Below, one piece after another: positions 47,159 to 58,488 of a stretch of 64,000 nucleotides of DNA (positions within the stretch are counted from its first letter, which is position 1; each line of letters opens with the position of its first letter). Source of the stretch: Symsagittifera roscoffensis (taxonomy: Eukaryota > Xenacoelomorpha > Acoela > Convolutidae); the NCBI RefSeq assembly GCF_963678635.1, contig NC_087066.1:10896517-10960516 (forward strand), read 5' to 3'. The notes below the pieces were generated by a model. It was not told the DNA's origin and made no database searches. It saw only the letters and a list, made by a program, of their open reading frames with translations. Both the position numbers and the translations under genes were made by a program.

Positions 47159-47381
47159 CAGGGGCGCATTTGACATTTTCTCGAAGGGTGGAGGCGGATT
47201 TTCAAAAATTTTGCAAAAATTTTATCGACCATTTTTAGGTCGATTAAATTGATTTTCCGAGCTCTCCCAAGGCAATTAGAAGACCCTGGGAGGACCTTTT
47301 GGGTCGGTAGGGGATCGAAATCTTGAGGAGGGGAGCGTACGCCAACCCCCCCCCCCCCCCCCCCCCCTTAGTCCGCCCCTG
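47159..47381. mobile_element. hAT-type MITE with 22-base C run
   Basis: Starts CAGGGGCG and ends CGCCCCTG, giving short terminal inverted repeats. The flanking octamers CATTAATC and TTATAATC match at five of eight positions, compatible with a decayed 8-bp hAT target duplication. The body shares 'taggtcgattaaattgattttc' with 28915-28940. Near the right end is an uninterrupted run of 22 C (47346-47367). Confidence 0.65.
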
Positions 47382-47389
47382 TTATAATC

Positions 47390-49165
47390 CAAATTTGATA
47401 GATTATATCTGATTATTTTTGAAATTTATAGATACAGACCATATTATGACAAAACAGTTGATTAAGATCCATGGGCGCTCGGTGCGGAGTTTCAATTCAA
47501 TTCAAAATAGTTACAGTTTGCTAACACACATTTTGAAACGTACATAAATGAGAATGTTTTTGGTTTTTCCTTTTACATTTTTTTCATATACGTATTTTTT
47601 GCTTGTGAAATTTAGCTGACATGTTGATACACTCTCCTTTATTCAAATTACGTCCATTCTTCAACCTTTCCTCATTGCATTCCTATGTTTAACCCCCTAT
47701 AGGTCCAGCTGCAATGAACGCCTAACCACTTTTACCCTACCCCTATCAACTTTACCCTCATTAACCATCGAGGAGAGAAGGGGTGAAATTGCGGTTGTGG
47801 TAAACTAGGGGGGTTGTGTAAATGAGGCCCGGGTTGACCAAAACTTCATATCCTACAATTTCCATATATGAAAAACTTCTTACCATACAATTCCATATAA
47901 TGCCATACGTACAGAAAATTTTATGAAATCTCTATGATAAGCATTTTCCCATATATGAAAATTGTATAATAACTTTTCCATAAATTCCGAATAATTTTGA
48001 ACTGTGTTCGTAACCGAACGCAAGTGGCAAAAACCTTAACTTACCACATAAATGGGAATTGTATAATGATCATTTTTTTTCTTCAAAAAACAAAATTTGG
48101 TAAATCCTTCACCAGACTAATATATTTGAATCAAACAGCCACAGAAGTCAGTTTATATCTTTTTTCAATCATATTTTGAAATTGAATGAAAATTGTATGA
48201 CCAACAGTTTTTCATGCGCTTGATGTATGGAATTGTATGATAAGCATTTTCGGTGTAAGGAGGTCAACCCGGGGGGTCGGGGGAAGTGGGGTGTGAAAGT
48301 AGCAGGGGATGTCGAACGTTGGGGGAGGGGTTGTACACTAGGATGAAAATGTTCGTTCGGTTTCTAGTTTTGTAGTACGGAGATGGATTCTAATGCAATA
48401 CAATGGATAATCGATTATAATATGGATTTTGAATTTGAATAACTTAGTGAAAAAACTTTATTAGAATCCCCCAAAAAAATCCATTCTCGTTGTTAAATGG
48501 GCCATGAACATCGATCAAAATGACCAATTTTTTGCTGATTTAATTCTAAAAATCTAGTGCAGATACTTAAACCAAAAGGAATGATGTTCACTTTTTTGGC
48601 TTGCAATCATTCCGTAGGTTTGGATGGTTTGATCAAGTTGGTTGATCAAAAATATAAGACTTGTTTGGTAAATCCGGGCATACACGTAATGACTATAGAT
48701 TTTTCATGGTTTTGTATAGCTATTGCTCTGTAAAATGTTTGCACGACAATGAAAGTTTCACTCCCTTACTGATTGAAACTCCTCTATAAGTTTAGGCCAT
48801 AATTTCAAAATTAATATCAACATCCATCTAACGTCGGAGTTTTACCGCTTACAGATCGGAAGGAAAGTTGAACTCTAATTTTGACAGCCTACGGGAATCA
48901 GAAAAGGGTTCCTTTTGATTTTAAACCAACTGATCAAACATGAAAAGTGAAAAATGAAATCATAAAAATTATAAAATTGGAATGATGTAAATGACCAATG
49001 CAAGGACGTTTGAATTATTTTTTTTAAAGCGCAGTTGAAAGGAAAATCAGAACTAATTTGAACCATGATTTATTGTGCCAAACCAGGAAGGCTCCGTTTT
49101 GGCCTGCGCCAATTTAATAGCCAGCATTTATTCAATAAAATCGATTCGATTTTGAAATTTCAATT
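47390..49165. other. Non-coding, dispersed motif and G-rich patches
   Basis: CCATGGGCGCTCGGTGCGG at 47472 is the inverse of the terminal repeat at 32628. 47680-47830 and 48260-48340 are G/C-rich patches like those in the G-rich elements. Copies of the ATTGTATGATAAGC motif occur at 47945, 48188 and 48232. No gene. Confidence 0.45.
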
Positions 49166-49167
49166 TA

Positions 49168-49305
49168 TGGTTGTTCCGACTTTCGTAACGAAAGTAACGG
49201 AATAATTGTGCTTAGGTTGGTATTTTTCTTCAGACTATTTTCAATTTTTAATAGCCTTTTTTGACGGAACTTTTTATATCATTCAAAAGGTATTGTTGTC
49301 CTGCC
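49168..49305 (+). mobile_element. Hairpin-ended repeat, 5' fragment (copy 5)
   Basis: It matches the first ~135 bases of copies 1-3 (TTCCGACTTTCG, GAAAGTAACGGAATAATTG, ATCATTCAAAAGGTATTGTT). It stops exactly where the next element begins (TGCCCGCACTGAA), so it was probably cut by that insertion. Confidence 0.65.
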
Positions 49306-49307
49306 CG

Positions 49308-50095
49308 CACTGAAGTTTCATGGATAATAATCGATTTTATTAGATTTTCATTGTCAGTCTCTATGAAATAACAAAAATAATCGATTATAATCGATTGAAA
49401 ATGGATTATAGTCAGAATAATTTTTAAACCACAAAATCCCAATGTAATCGATTGTTTTCGGTAATCGATTATTTTATTTTTTTTTTCAAAAATTTATCAA
49501 AGAAAAATAATCCATTTTGATCGACTATAAAAGATTTTAATCCTATTGCTTATATCTTTTTGTATTTTGTTTTCGTTTTTTCGTAATAATGTTACCTAAA
49601 GTAGTTATTTTTTTCTCTCGCTAAAATTAATTTTTTCCTATTTTCAATCGCATTCATGAAATTTTACAAAAGTTACCTATGGATCACCACCCCGCACGTG
49701 TAGCCGTACCCGCGGGGAGTACGTGGCGGGGGTACATGGGGGGTTGGGGTACGTGGGGGGCACATGGGGGGGGGGTTGGGGATGTTACGTGGGGGTGGGG
49801 GGGGGGGGGGGGGGGGTTGGGGGGTACAGGGGGTACAGGGGGTACAGGGGGGTTGCGTGGGGAAGTGGTAAAAAATTAAAAGCCGTTTTTCGCCCCTTTT
49901 TGGAAAACTACCACAAATTGGCCTCTTCAAAACTACTACATATTGGCAGCCCCCTGGATGAAAGTGTTCGTTCGAGTTTTGCAAAAAAATTGCAAAAAGT
50001 AAAGTCATTTGTTTACAAAATTTAATCATTTTACCTGAATTTCATGTACGAAAAATAATCCATTATTTTAAAAACAAAAATGGACTATAGTAGCA
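49308..50095. mobile_element. MITE-like element with G-rich core (copy B)
   Basis: It starts TGCCCGCACTGAA and then parallels copy A (15060-15952): 'gattttcattgtcagtct', AATCGATTATAATCGATTG, a G-rich core with a 20-base G run (49797-49816) and three 'gggggtaca' repeats, and 'ttggcagccccctggatgaa'. The right terminal repeat is missing. The proline- and glycine-rich open frames on both strands come from the core. Confidence 0.65.
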
Positions 50096-50485
50096 TGAAA
50101 CTTCCATACCCTGTTCTAGTAACTTCCCATATTTTGACATTTTCTAAAAAAAAATGATTTTCTAGCGCGCGAAAAAAGACCATGTTCAGACGCTTTATTA
50201 TCCGAGTATTGTTTTTGTGATGATTGGATGCCGCAGACTGTCATTCATAATTTATATCACAAAAGGATGACCGATTTTTTTAAAGATCATTCCGCTATTT
50301 TATGTTATTAAATTTCAAGCATGAAAAGGTTTTTTTTTAGTTTCTTCTTATAGTTTTGGCCTAAAAGAATTGATTAACGCTTGGATCTACTCGGAGTCCC
50401 AAGAAAAATTGGTAAAAAGAAATTGATTTATTATGAATAATCAAACGCTAATTACAAAGCTATAAGATAAAATTTCAATACGAAC

Positions 50486-50794
50486 TCAGTTTTCAATTTG
50501 ATCAAAGCCGCAAGGTGTGAGGTTTAAAGCCGCGTTAAATCGATAGTGAGCTTGCATTGTTTCACCTACAGCTTTAAAGCGAGCTTGCATTTTTGCTCTT
50601 GTCATTGATTTTCCTTTAATATGATTTAACTTTTTCTTTGGTTGTTTTGTTGGCTCTTCTAAGGCTTCATCATCATTTAAGCGAGCTTGCATTTTTGCTT
50701 TTGTCATTGATTTTCCTTTAATATGATTTAACTTTTTCTTGGGTTGTTTTGTTGGCTCTTCTAGGCCTTCATCATCATTAAAAGGACATTTTTA
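50486..50794 (-). pseudogene. 34-residue repeats at the 3' end of the polymerase locus
   Basis: Read on the minus strand, an open frame has two copies of a 102-bp unit (NDDEGLEEPTKQPKKKLNHI then KGKSMTKAKMQAR...), ending ...CGFDQIEN at 50486. It is strongly basic and probably disordered. It lies directly downstream of the polymerase-derived sequence in a different frame. It may be the tail of that protein or a separate gene's remnant. No family was recognised. Confidence 0.4.
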
Positions 50795-51650
50795 TGAAGT
50801 TTCTGATGTATAGGTGCATCCCAGTCAGCAACATCACTCTCATCACTGCTTCTTTCTGCAGTACCAGCAAATCCAGGGTTCGGTGAATCGATGACAAAAT
50901 CTGTTTCTTCAGAAAAAGATTTATCAGAGTTGTATTGAACGTCTTTACAAGTTTCAGTATCTTGTGATTGCTCAGAGTCCGTTTTTTCGAAAGCATACTT
51001 GTTTTTGATTTCACCTTCGTCTACTGAGATGTATTGTTGACACTTGTCATCAATTTCTGACTTCTGCTTACTTCTTGGTAGATAAGAAACTTTTTGAGTT
51101 TGACCTGTTTTGTAGTGTCCAAAAGCAAACGAGTTGATTCTATCATCATCGTAAAAACGCTTTGTACCGAAGCGTGATAGAACAATTTTGTTCACCTCGT
51201 TAACTGACAAAACATGTTTGTCACTGAAGATATTGTTCATGAATTGTCTGATGATCTTACTCTCAAACAAGGCAGATTTGAATATTTTATGATGTAGTGT
51301 GCTTTTAACAAAATTGTTGACACCTTTAGCACTCCCTTTTGATTTCGTCGAATTGTCACTGACATAGGCAAGAGAATACGCATTCGGCTTCAAAAAAACG
51401 GCTTCATCAATTATACACCTTTTCAGCTAATCTGCCATTTTCAGTGGAAATTTTTTGTTCATTTCACTGAAAAGGAAATGATTTTCCGGATAGGACTGAA
51501 ATCCAAGTCTTCTTTAAGAGATTCAAGGTCTTCATACACATCTTTCGTTTCTATTTCGTAAAAAAGAGATCGGTATCCTTATACATAACTCTTGCTTTTC
51601 TCCCGTACATGAACAAATTTGTAAGGTTGCAGCTTCGAAACGTCTCAGAT
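50795..51650 (-). pseudogene. DNA polymerase B motif C + C-terminus, tandem copy a
   Basis: Minus strand. It begins with the motif C region (RVMYKDTDLFF, where DTD is the catalytic signature of family B), then a frame slip, then EDLESLKEDLDFS and the C-terminal part (KPNAYSLAYV ... FGTKRFYDDDRINSFAFGHY). The latter corresponds to the end of protein-primed polymerases of the DNA_pol_B_2 type. An acidic Ser/Asp-rich tail follows. At its 3' end this copy departs from the other two after CACCTATACAT and leads into the 34-residue repeats. Confidence 0.75.
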
Positions 51651-52506
51651 AACGTTTCGAAATGTATAGGTGCATCCCAGTCAGCAACATCACTCTCATC
51701 ACTGCTTCTTTCTGCAGTACCAGCAAATCCAGGGTCCGTTGAATCGATGACAAAATCTGTTTCTTCAGAAAAAGATTTATCAGAGTTGTATTGAACGTCT
51801 TTACAAGTTTCAGTATCTTGTGATTGCTCAGAGTCCGTTTTTTCGAAAGCATACTTGTTTTTGATTTCACCTTCGTCTACTGAGATGTATTGTTGACACT
51901 TGTCATCAATTTCTGACTTCTGCTTACTTCTTGGTAGATAAGAAACTTTTTGAGTTTGACCTGTTTTGTAGTGTCCAAAAGCAAACGAGTTGATTCTATC
52001 ATCATCGTAAAAACGCTTTGTACCGAAGCGTGATAGAACAATTTTGTTCACCTCGTTAACTGACAAAACATGTTTGTCACTGAAGATATTGTTCATGAAT
52101 TGTCTGATGATCTTACTCTCAAACAAGGCAGATTTGAATATTTTATGATGTAGTGTGCTTTTAACAAAATTGTTGACAACTTTAGCACTCCCTTTTGATT
52201 TCGTCGAATTGTCACTGACATAGGCAAGAGAATACGCCTTCGGCTTCAAAAAAACGGCTTCATCAATTATACACTTTTTCAGCTAATCTGCCATTTTCAG
52301 TGGAAATTTTTTGTTCATTTCACTGAAAAGGAAATGATTTTCCGGATAGGACTGAAATCCAAGTCTTCTTTAAGAGATTCAAGGTCTTCATACACATCTT
52401 TCGTTTCTATTTCGTAAAAAAGAGATCGGTATCCTTATACATAACTCTTGCTTTTCTCCCGTACATGAACGAATTTGTAAGGTTGCAGCTTCGAAACGTC
52501 TAAGAT
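51651..52506 (-). pseudogene. DNA polymerase B motif C + C-terminus, tandem copy b
   Basis: An 856-bp unit almost identical to copies a and c. Its acidic tail (WDAPIHFETLS) runs without a stop into the motif C region of copy a, so the fused frame reads tail then DTDLFF again (51551-52249). 856 is not a multiple of three, so the unit cannot simply repeat in one frame. Confidence 0.8.
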
Positions 52507-53362
52507 AACGTTTCGAAATGTATAGGTGCATCCCAGTCAGCAACATCACTCTCATCACTGCTTCTTTCTGCAGTACCAGCAAATCCAGGGTCCGGTGAAT
52601 CGATGACAAAATCGGTTTCTTCAGAAAAAGATTTATCAGAGTTGTATTGAACGTCTTTACAAGTTTCAGTATCTTGTGATTGCTCAGAGTCCGTTTTTTC
52701 GAAAGCATACTTGTTTTTGATTTCACCTTCGTCTACTGAGATGTATTGTTGACACTTGTCATCAATTTCTGACTTCTGCTTACTTCTTGGTAGATAAGAA
52801 ACTTTTTGAGTTTGACCTGTTTTGTAGTGTCCAAAAGCAAACGAGTTGATTCTATCATCATCGTAAAAACGCTTTGTACCGAAGCGTGATAGAACAATTT
52901 TGTTCACCTCGTTATCTGACAAAACATGTTTGTCACTGAAGATATTGTTCATGAATTGTCTGATGATCTTACTCTCAAACAAGGCAGATTTGAATATTTT
53001 ATGATGTAGTGTGCTTTTAACAAAATTATTGACACCTTTAGCACTCCCTTTTGATTTCGTCGAATTGTCACTGACATAGGCAAGAGAATACGCCTTCGGC
53101 TTCAAAAAAACGGCTTCATCAATTATACACCTTTTCAGCTAATCTGCCATTTTCAGTGGAAATTTTTTGTTCATTTCACTGAAAAGGAAATGATTTTCCG
53201 GATAGGACTGAAATCCAAGTCTTCTTTAAGAGATTCAAGGTCTTCATACACATCTTTCGTTTCTATTTCGTAAAAAAGAGATCGGTATCCTTATACATAA
53301 CTCTTGCTTTTCTCCCGTACATGAACGAATTTGTAAGGTTGCAGCTTCGAAACGTCTAAGAT
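52507..53362 (-). pseudogene. DNA polymerase B motif C + C-terminus, tandem copy c
   Basis: First copy in transcription order. Its upstream edge (near 53362) is continuous with the motif B region of the polymerase, so this is the original position. It has one replacement against the others (HVLSDNEV for HVLSVNEV). The same premature stop and frame slip after DTDLFF appear in all three copies, so the gene was already broken when it was triplicated. Confidence 0.8.
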
Positions 53363-54185
53363 AACAGCTCCAAGGTAAATCTTTAAAGATTTTGAAATGG
53401 TTAAAATTGAACTTATTACAGTAAAATTTCGCTTGCTGCTCATTATTTACCATAATGAGCTGCTTACGACGTCTTAGGTTCTCCATGGTTTTTCCGAAGC
53501 AAGAGTTGATAAGAAGCTTGAAAAAATTCTTTTTGAAATCGGAGATGCCTGATTGTTGTCGTAATTTCGTGTTCAATTCAACGTACGGTTTCAGGAAATA
53601 GGACTGTTTAAAATGAAGGATTTTACTCACTTTTTATTTTCAAACCCTGTTGTACAGAAAAATTCGAAATTGAATTTTGACAGACATAATCTGTTTTGTT
53701 GAAGAGAGTTTCCATCAGTTTTTCAGTTGTTGCTTCATGGCGGCTGAATGATATTTGGTAACTGGAAAAATAAGACTGATGAATTTTCAGTTTTCCTGCT
53801 GCCAATTGTGAAGTCGTTGTTGCTATCGTGTAGAATTTGAGGATACTCCAAGTCAACCATTACAAAATAACCTCTGTCAGAATCGTCTTGCTCTTCAAAT
53901 ATTTCACTCAAAGGTTTCTTTACCCAGTGAAAGTCTCCGGTAGGCAAGTACTTGGTCATAGTTCCACCATACAGATTTACAACATCCAAAAAAAGTCCAA
54001 AAACTGGTGGTTTTGTCTGATCAGAATCTGAAACATACTTGTTGTTGGCTTTCATGAACCTTTTTTCTCCGATGCCATTGAGTCCACCGCGAATGGCTTT
54101 TTCACAGAACAACAGCATGTCAATATCAGATACCAGCTCGAGATTGACTCCTGTTGTCTTGAACATTGCATCCCAGGGAGCTCAA
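53244..54185 (-). pseudogene. Protein-primed DNA polymerase B, palm region (motifs A and B)
   Basis: Minus strand, family B polymerase of the protein-primed type carried by Maverick/Polinton-like and related virus-derived elements. Seen in order: WDAMFKTTGVNLELVSDIDM, an ANNKYV stretch, motif A DVVNLYGGTMTKYLPTGDF, LEYPQILHDSNNDF, a frameshift near 53800, then LFNKTDYVCQNSISNFS. A second frameshift lies near 53630, followed by FKQSYFLKPYVELN and motif B KLLINSCFGKTMENLRRR. The 3'-5' exonuclease and terminal-protein regions that normally precede are missing upstream of 54185. With several frameshifts it cannot make an active enzyme. Confidence 0.85.
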
Positions 54186-54489
54186 AATATAACAGCTCAA
54201 TATATGATTTGTTGGTTTTTTGCTTTCTGTTACTAATTTTCTGACTACTTTGTTTTGCAAAATGTTAAACTCGAAGAAAATTTGATTTTTTAAAATTGTT
54301 TGTTGGATTTGTAATTACGATAAATTAAAAAACTAGAAGTTTTTGGAGTTTCATAGTTTTCAGCAAAAAAACTTTAATCTTCTAGATTATTCTAGAAAAA
54401 AAGAGAAAAAATGAGATTCTAATTTAGTTTTAGTTTCAAAATCATTACCATCAATTTCTAGACTAAATACATAGAAGCATACACACATA

Positions 54490-54538
54490 CAAACAAACAT
54501 ACATGTAAAAAACATATATACATACATACATACATACA

Positions 54539-54572
<34 letters not shown>

Positions 54573-54690
54573 CATACATACTTACATACATACATACAGA
54601 CAATATTTCATTCATACATATATACATACATACATACATACATATATACATACATACATACATACATACGTAAATACACACTTACATACA
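54490..54690. repeat. (TACA)n microsatellite, copy 1
   Basis: Tetranucleotide array of ACAT/CATA interrupted by a non-repeat block around 54597-54615. The tyrosine-valine-cysteine repeat frames on the minus strand are products of this array. Confidence 0.95.
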
Positions 54691-55299
54691 TGCTTGCTCA
54701 ATTACCCTCTTACATATGTACCTTTATTCATTCTTACTTACAAATATAACCTAAATTATTGACGAGTAGTTTAGATGTGTTTTTTTTTTCAAATAAAAAC
54801 ATATACAAAAAATATGAATGACAAATACTTCATTAATATCATAATAACGATTCAGCGCATCAGTGAAAAAAGCAATAGAATTGTTCAACTTCCATTGATT
54901 CAAGAAATCTAAAATTAGCAACACTGCCCAAAAGATAGATTTAAAATTAAAAAGCAGAAAATTGTTCTGAGACTACATGGGAAAAAATCCAAGCTTTCGT
55001 GAGCAAGAGAAGATGTGCAATTTGCTAGTTGCATTTGAAATAAGAGATTGATCTGTTGAATCTATCAATTTTTGAAAATGAGGAGCTTCAACAGCGTAGG
55101 AAAAGTTTTGCTCAAAATCAGGAAATACAAAAATAGCATATAAAAAAATACAAAATCTTTATGATTGAGTTTCCAAACAGAAATTTCATTTCAACTATGC
55201 CAGTAAGTGGGCAGTTTTGCATTTCTTACAGAAGAAAAATTATGCTTCTGTGAACATTAATTTTTTGAAAATGAGCTTATCTAAAAAAAACCTTCAGAA

Positions 55300-55700
55300 G
55301 CAAAAAATTATTTTTCAAGATATGGTCAAACATAGTTTCAAAATTCTGATAACTAAAAACAAAATTCTCAGCTCATACTTTTTTGTGTAAATACGCTCCG
55401 CAAAAAATTCCGCAGAAAGTTTTTTTTTGAACATAATTAGTAATGACGAAATGACAGAACAAAAACTGAAAATAGCAAAAGTGTCTGGGAATATCATGCT
55501 GTAGAAAAAAGAGGGTCGCAAAAGCCGACACGCGATAGTTGGAAAACTTTTATCTGACCCGGTGTGAACAAAAAAAACTGTCAATGATAAAAGATTATCT
55601 GAAAAAAATTTTAGGTCAAAGATATTGGTAATCCAATTTGATGAAACTTCCGATCTAATCAAGCAGGATGTGATTTTTTTTGTGATTTCGTTAAGAAAAA
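55300..55700 (+). pseudogene. Possible hAT-type transposase fossil, copy 1
   Basis: Plus-strand frames, with stops, read KLKIAKVSGNIML, then KKEGRKSRHAIVGKLLSDP, then KILVIQFDETSDLIKQDV. The run of small-helix, K-x2-H-x-I-x2-L, and 'hydrophobic-x-F-D-E-T-S-D' resembles the start of the catalytic domain of hAT (ZBED-like) transposases, where the Asp is a catalytic residue. The rest of the domain was not found. This is a weak assignment from memory of the family pattern. Confidence 0.3.
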
Positions 55701-58028
55701 ATAAAATTAATCAAAATTTTTTTGATGTGTTTTCATACTTTTTCTTCAAGAAAATTCTTAAAGTTATTTACATTCACAGTTGATTTATCGAGGTTTGACT
55801 TATGATTTTTTTGCAGTTCAGTTTTTTTCTAGTGTTCTAGTGTCAAACAGAAAACGTGTAGAGATCATGAAAAAGTGATCGACTTTTATTTTTAGAGCAG
55901 GATTTTTATTTTTAAGTTTCTCAACGGAATCAAAATTTTACCTTTTGATCCAGTTTTTTCAAATGGGGATAAATTTATCAAAAAGTGTCACATTTTCCCA
56001 CAATCAAAAGTTCACTTTTCTTTTTACCGTTTTAGAGTTACAGTTTTAGCTTATCATGGTCGAAAATTATCTTGAGCATCTGAAATGTTTTTAAGTTTTT
56101 TTGCAAAAAATTAACACTATCAATTTTTTTGATGATCGCAAACAATCATGAATTTTCTCGTAGAATTTGTAGATGTGCCCTTGTGTTGCCTAATTAATTG
56201 GTTCATAATATGATAAAAAGATAGAGTATTTTCATTTTAAAAGTTTTTGCTGTTTTTTTGCTAACAAAGTATGAAGTTTTGGTTCTCAAATAAAAATTAA
56301 AAGTTTTCCATTAATCTAAAGATTTTTCCTTAGTTTAGAGAGTGAAGGTTAATAAATTGTCTTTTTAGGAGGGTTTTGGGGGCGCATTTAGTTTTGTCTG
56401 AGGCTGTTATTTCACAAAGAGTGATTATAACTTCTGTTCTTAAAAAAAATGACAAAACATTTGTGATATGTGTAGTTATCCTAAACAGTCGAACTTTTGA
56501 TTTTTCAGCTGGCAGTTAATGATGGAGATTTTTTCTACATCCTGACACAAATGAATGTCTTGATTGAATATCAGAAAGATTCAGTGACCAGATATACGTT
56601 AAGGCTTATTTTGTTAACAACTATGGCAAATCTTGGAAACAGCGAAATTGGGATAGCTTACAAAAAATCCATCTGCATTAAGTTATGTGTTATCTAATTT
56701 TTGCAGCGTACTTTTGGTGATTTTGGGTCCTCAAAAACAAGAAAATTTTCAATAAAAAAAATCATTTCGCAGAGTTTAAAAATGATCCAAAACTATAGAA
56801 ATACCTCATACATATTTTTGCACTCACGAATTTTTTTGCCATTAATGCATTTTTCAGTTTAATTCAAGTTTATTTGCTGCAAGGTTAAAAATTACAATTT
56901 GAGATGACAAAAAACAAAAATAACAAAAAAAAAGTTTGTTTAAGTACGAAAATCATTTTGCGGTTGAAAAAAACTCTAAAAAATTTTCGAGGGCAACTTC
57001 AAAAATACTTTGTTGTCGCCATCAAAAAAATGCTAGTCATACATTATGGACATTGTATATAGTGTACATGTGTATATGTACAGATATGGAAATTGTATGA
57101 TTAGCATTTTTTCTGACAAAAAGTTTTTCTTTTTTATCTTTATCGATACACCAAAAATTATGCCAAAACAAGAGAAAAGTTCTTCGAAAATTCGATGACA
57201 CCATTTAAGCAAAATGTATGAAATTTGTATGATTAGTATTTTTCCATAGACTTAGTTTATGGAATTGTATGATTAGCATTTTTGGTCTATAGAAGTCAAC
57301 CCGTGTATGTAGTGTGTACTGTCTTCGGGTTAAAAAAAACAGTAGAAAACAGTTAGAAACCAGAAAACCAGAAAAAATAGCCAGGAGAAAACAGAAAGTT
57401 TTTTGCATTTTTTTGCGCTGAGATTAATTGAGTAAAAGTTCACTGATCAAAATAATTTTTATTAAATAAGTGATTTAATGATTAATAAAGAAAATTGATC
57501 GATTGATTTAATAGACACAGAGGCGAAACGAAGCTTGTCATGTCATCAACTGAAATCATCGCAAATTTATTGGCCTTATTGTAACTGTTTTGGAATAGTC
57601 CAATTTGCTCATTAAGCCTTTTGAAGATGTGATATCATATGCAAACTCAACTTAGATTTCAGTGCTCATTTAAGAATCGAAGTAACAGTTAGCAGATTAC
57701 TAAAATGAGCCAGAAATATCAAGCATGAAATATTTTATTACAACTCTGCATTGAATATATGCAGTCAGTTTTCTTCAAACTTTTTAGTTTTTTGGTTTCC
57801 TTGACTTCGAGCCTTGTTTTTTTGATGCAATAATTGAATGATGCTTGTCTTTTGATTATATCTTTTGATGGTTGATAGAGAGCAACTTTAATATTTGTTT
57901 ATACTCGGAAAATTATAAGTTAATGAGTCAATATTTAGAAACAAAGTCCCAATGGCGTTTGTTTCTAATTCAGCTCAATAACTGCTGTATCCATGCGAAA
58001 TATAACACAAAAAAGAAGAGCTGAAAGC
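55700..58028. other. Non-coding A+T-rich part of the 5.5-kb unit
   Basis: One open stretch of 66 codons (56497-56697) follows a TTTTTCAG acceptor-like site and reads LAVNDGDFFYILTQMNVL. It has no partner exon or family, so it is not called a gene. Dispersed-motif copies lie at 57090, 57225 and 57265. Confidence 0.45.
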
Positions 58029-58488
58029 GGGGTGCCGGACACAAGCCGATGGGACTTGAAGCCGAATCGTAAAATTAGGGACTTCAAGCCGAAACTTTTC
58101 TCTCCAAGTCATGAAACATGATTAATTTGAAAATTTTTTCGAAGAATTTATCAATTTCATGATCTTTATTCGGTAATTATTAGCGTTTTCATTAAATTTA
58201 AGCCTCTAAATGATGTTTAGGAAAGTTGAAAAATAAAAGACGGTTGAAGGTAATTTTCTTGTCTATAATTTATGCATTTCAAAAACCGGCTGATAATATT
58301 AACGGATGCCAATCCCAAGTGATTCATTGTCATAAATAACGCTTATTATGGAGTAAAATAGCCTATGATTTTGACAAGCAACGTTTTACAGATGAGAAAA
58401 TAATGATTTGAGGTGCTTGTTAAGTTTAATTTTCTGCCTGAAGTCCCTTCGGCTTGAAATCCCGTCGGCTTGTTGTCCTAGACCCCCC
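58029..58488. mobile_element. MITE with ~40-bp terminal inverted repeats, copy 1
   Basis: The left end GGGGTGCCGGACACAAGCCG continues with ATGGGACTTGAAGCCGAA. The right end, inverse-complemented, reads GGGGGTCTAGGACAACAAGC then CGACGGGATTTCAAGCCGAA. About 460 bp, non-coding A+T-rich interior. No clear target duplication was seen. Confidence 0.75.

Noticed and set aside
49673-50029. Proline/cysteine-rich and glycine-rich frames on both strands
   Set aside because: They arise from the G-rich core of a MITE-like element; frames on both strands are open because of low complexity.
54387-54681. Minus-strand frames rich in M-Y-V-C repeats (also 59916-60232)
   Set aside because: They are pure translations of the TACA microsatellite and carry no independent evidence of coding.
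56497-56697. 66-codon frame after TTTTTCAG, LAVNDGDFFYILTQ..., in both 5.5-kb copies
   Set aside because: No partner exon, donor or family; conservation is trivial because the copies are nearly identical.
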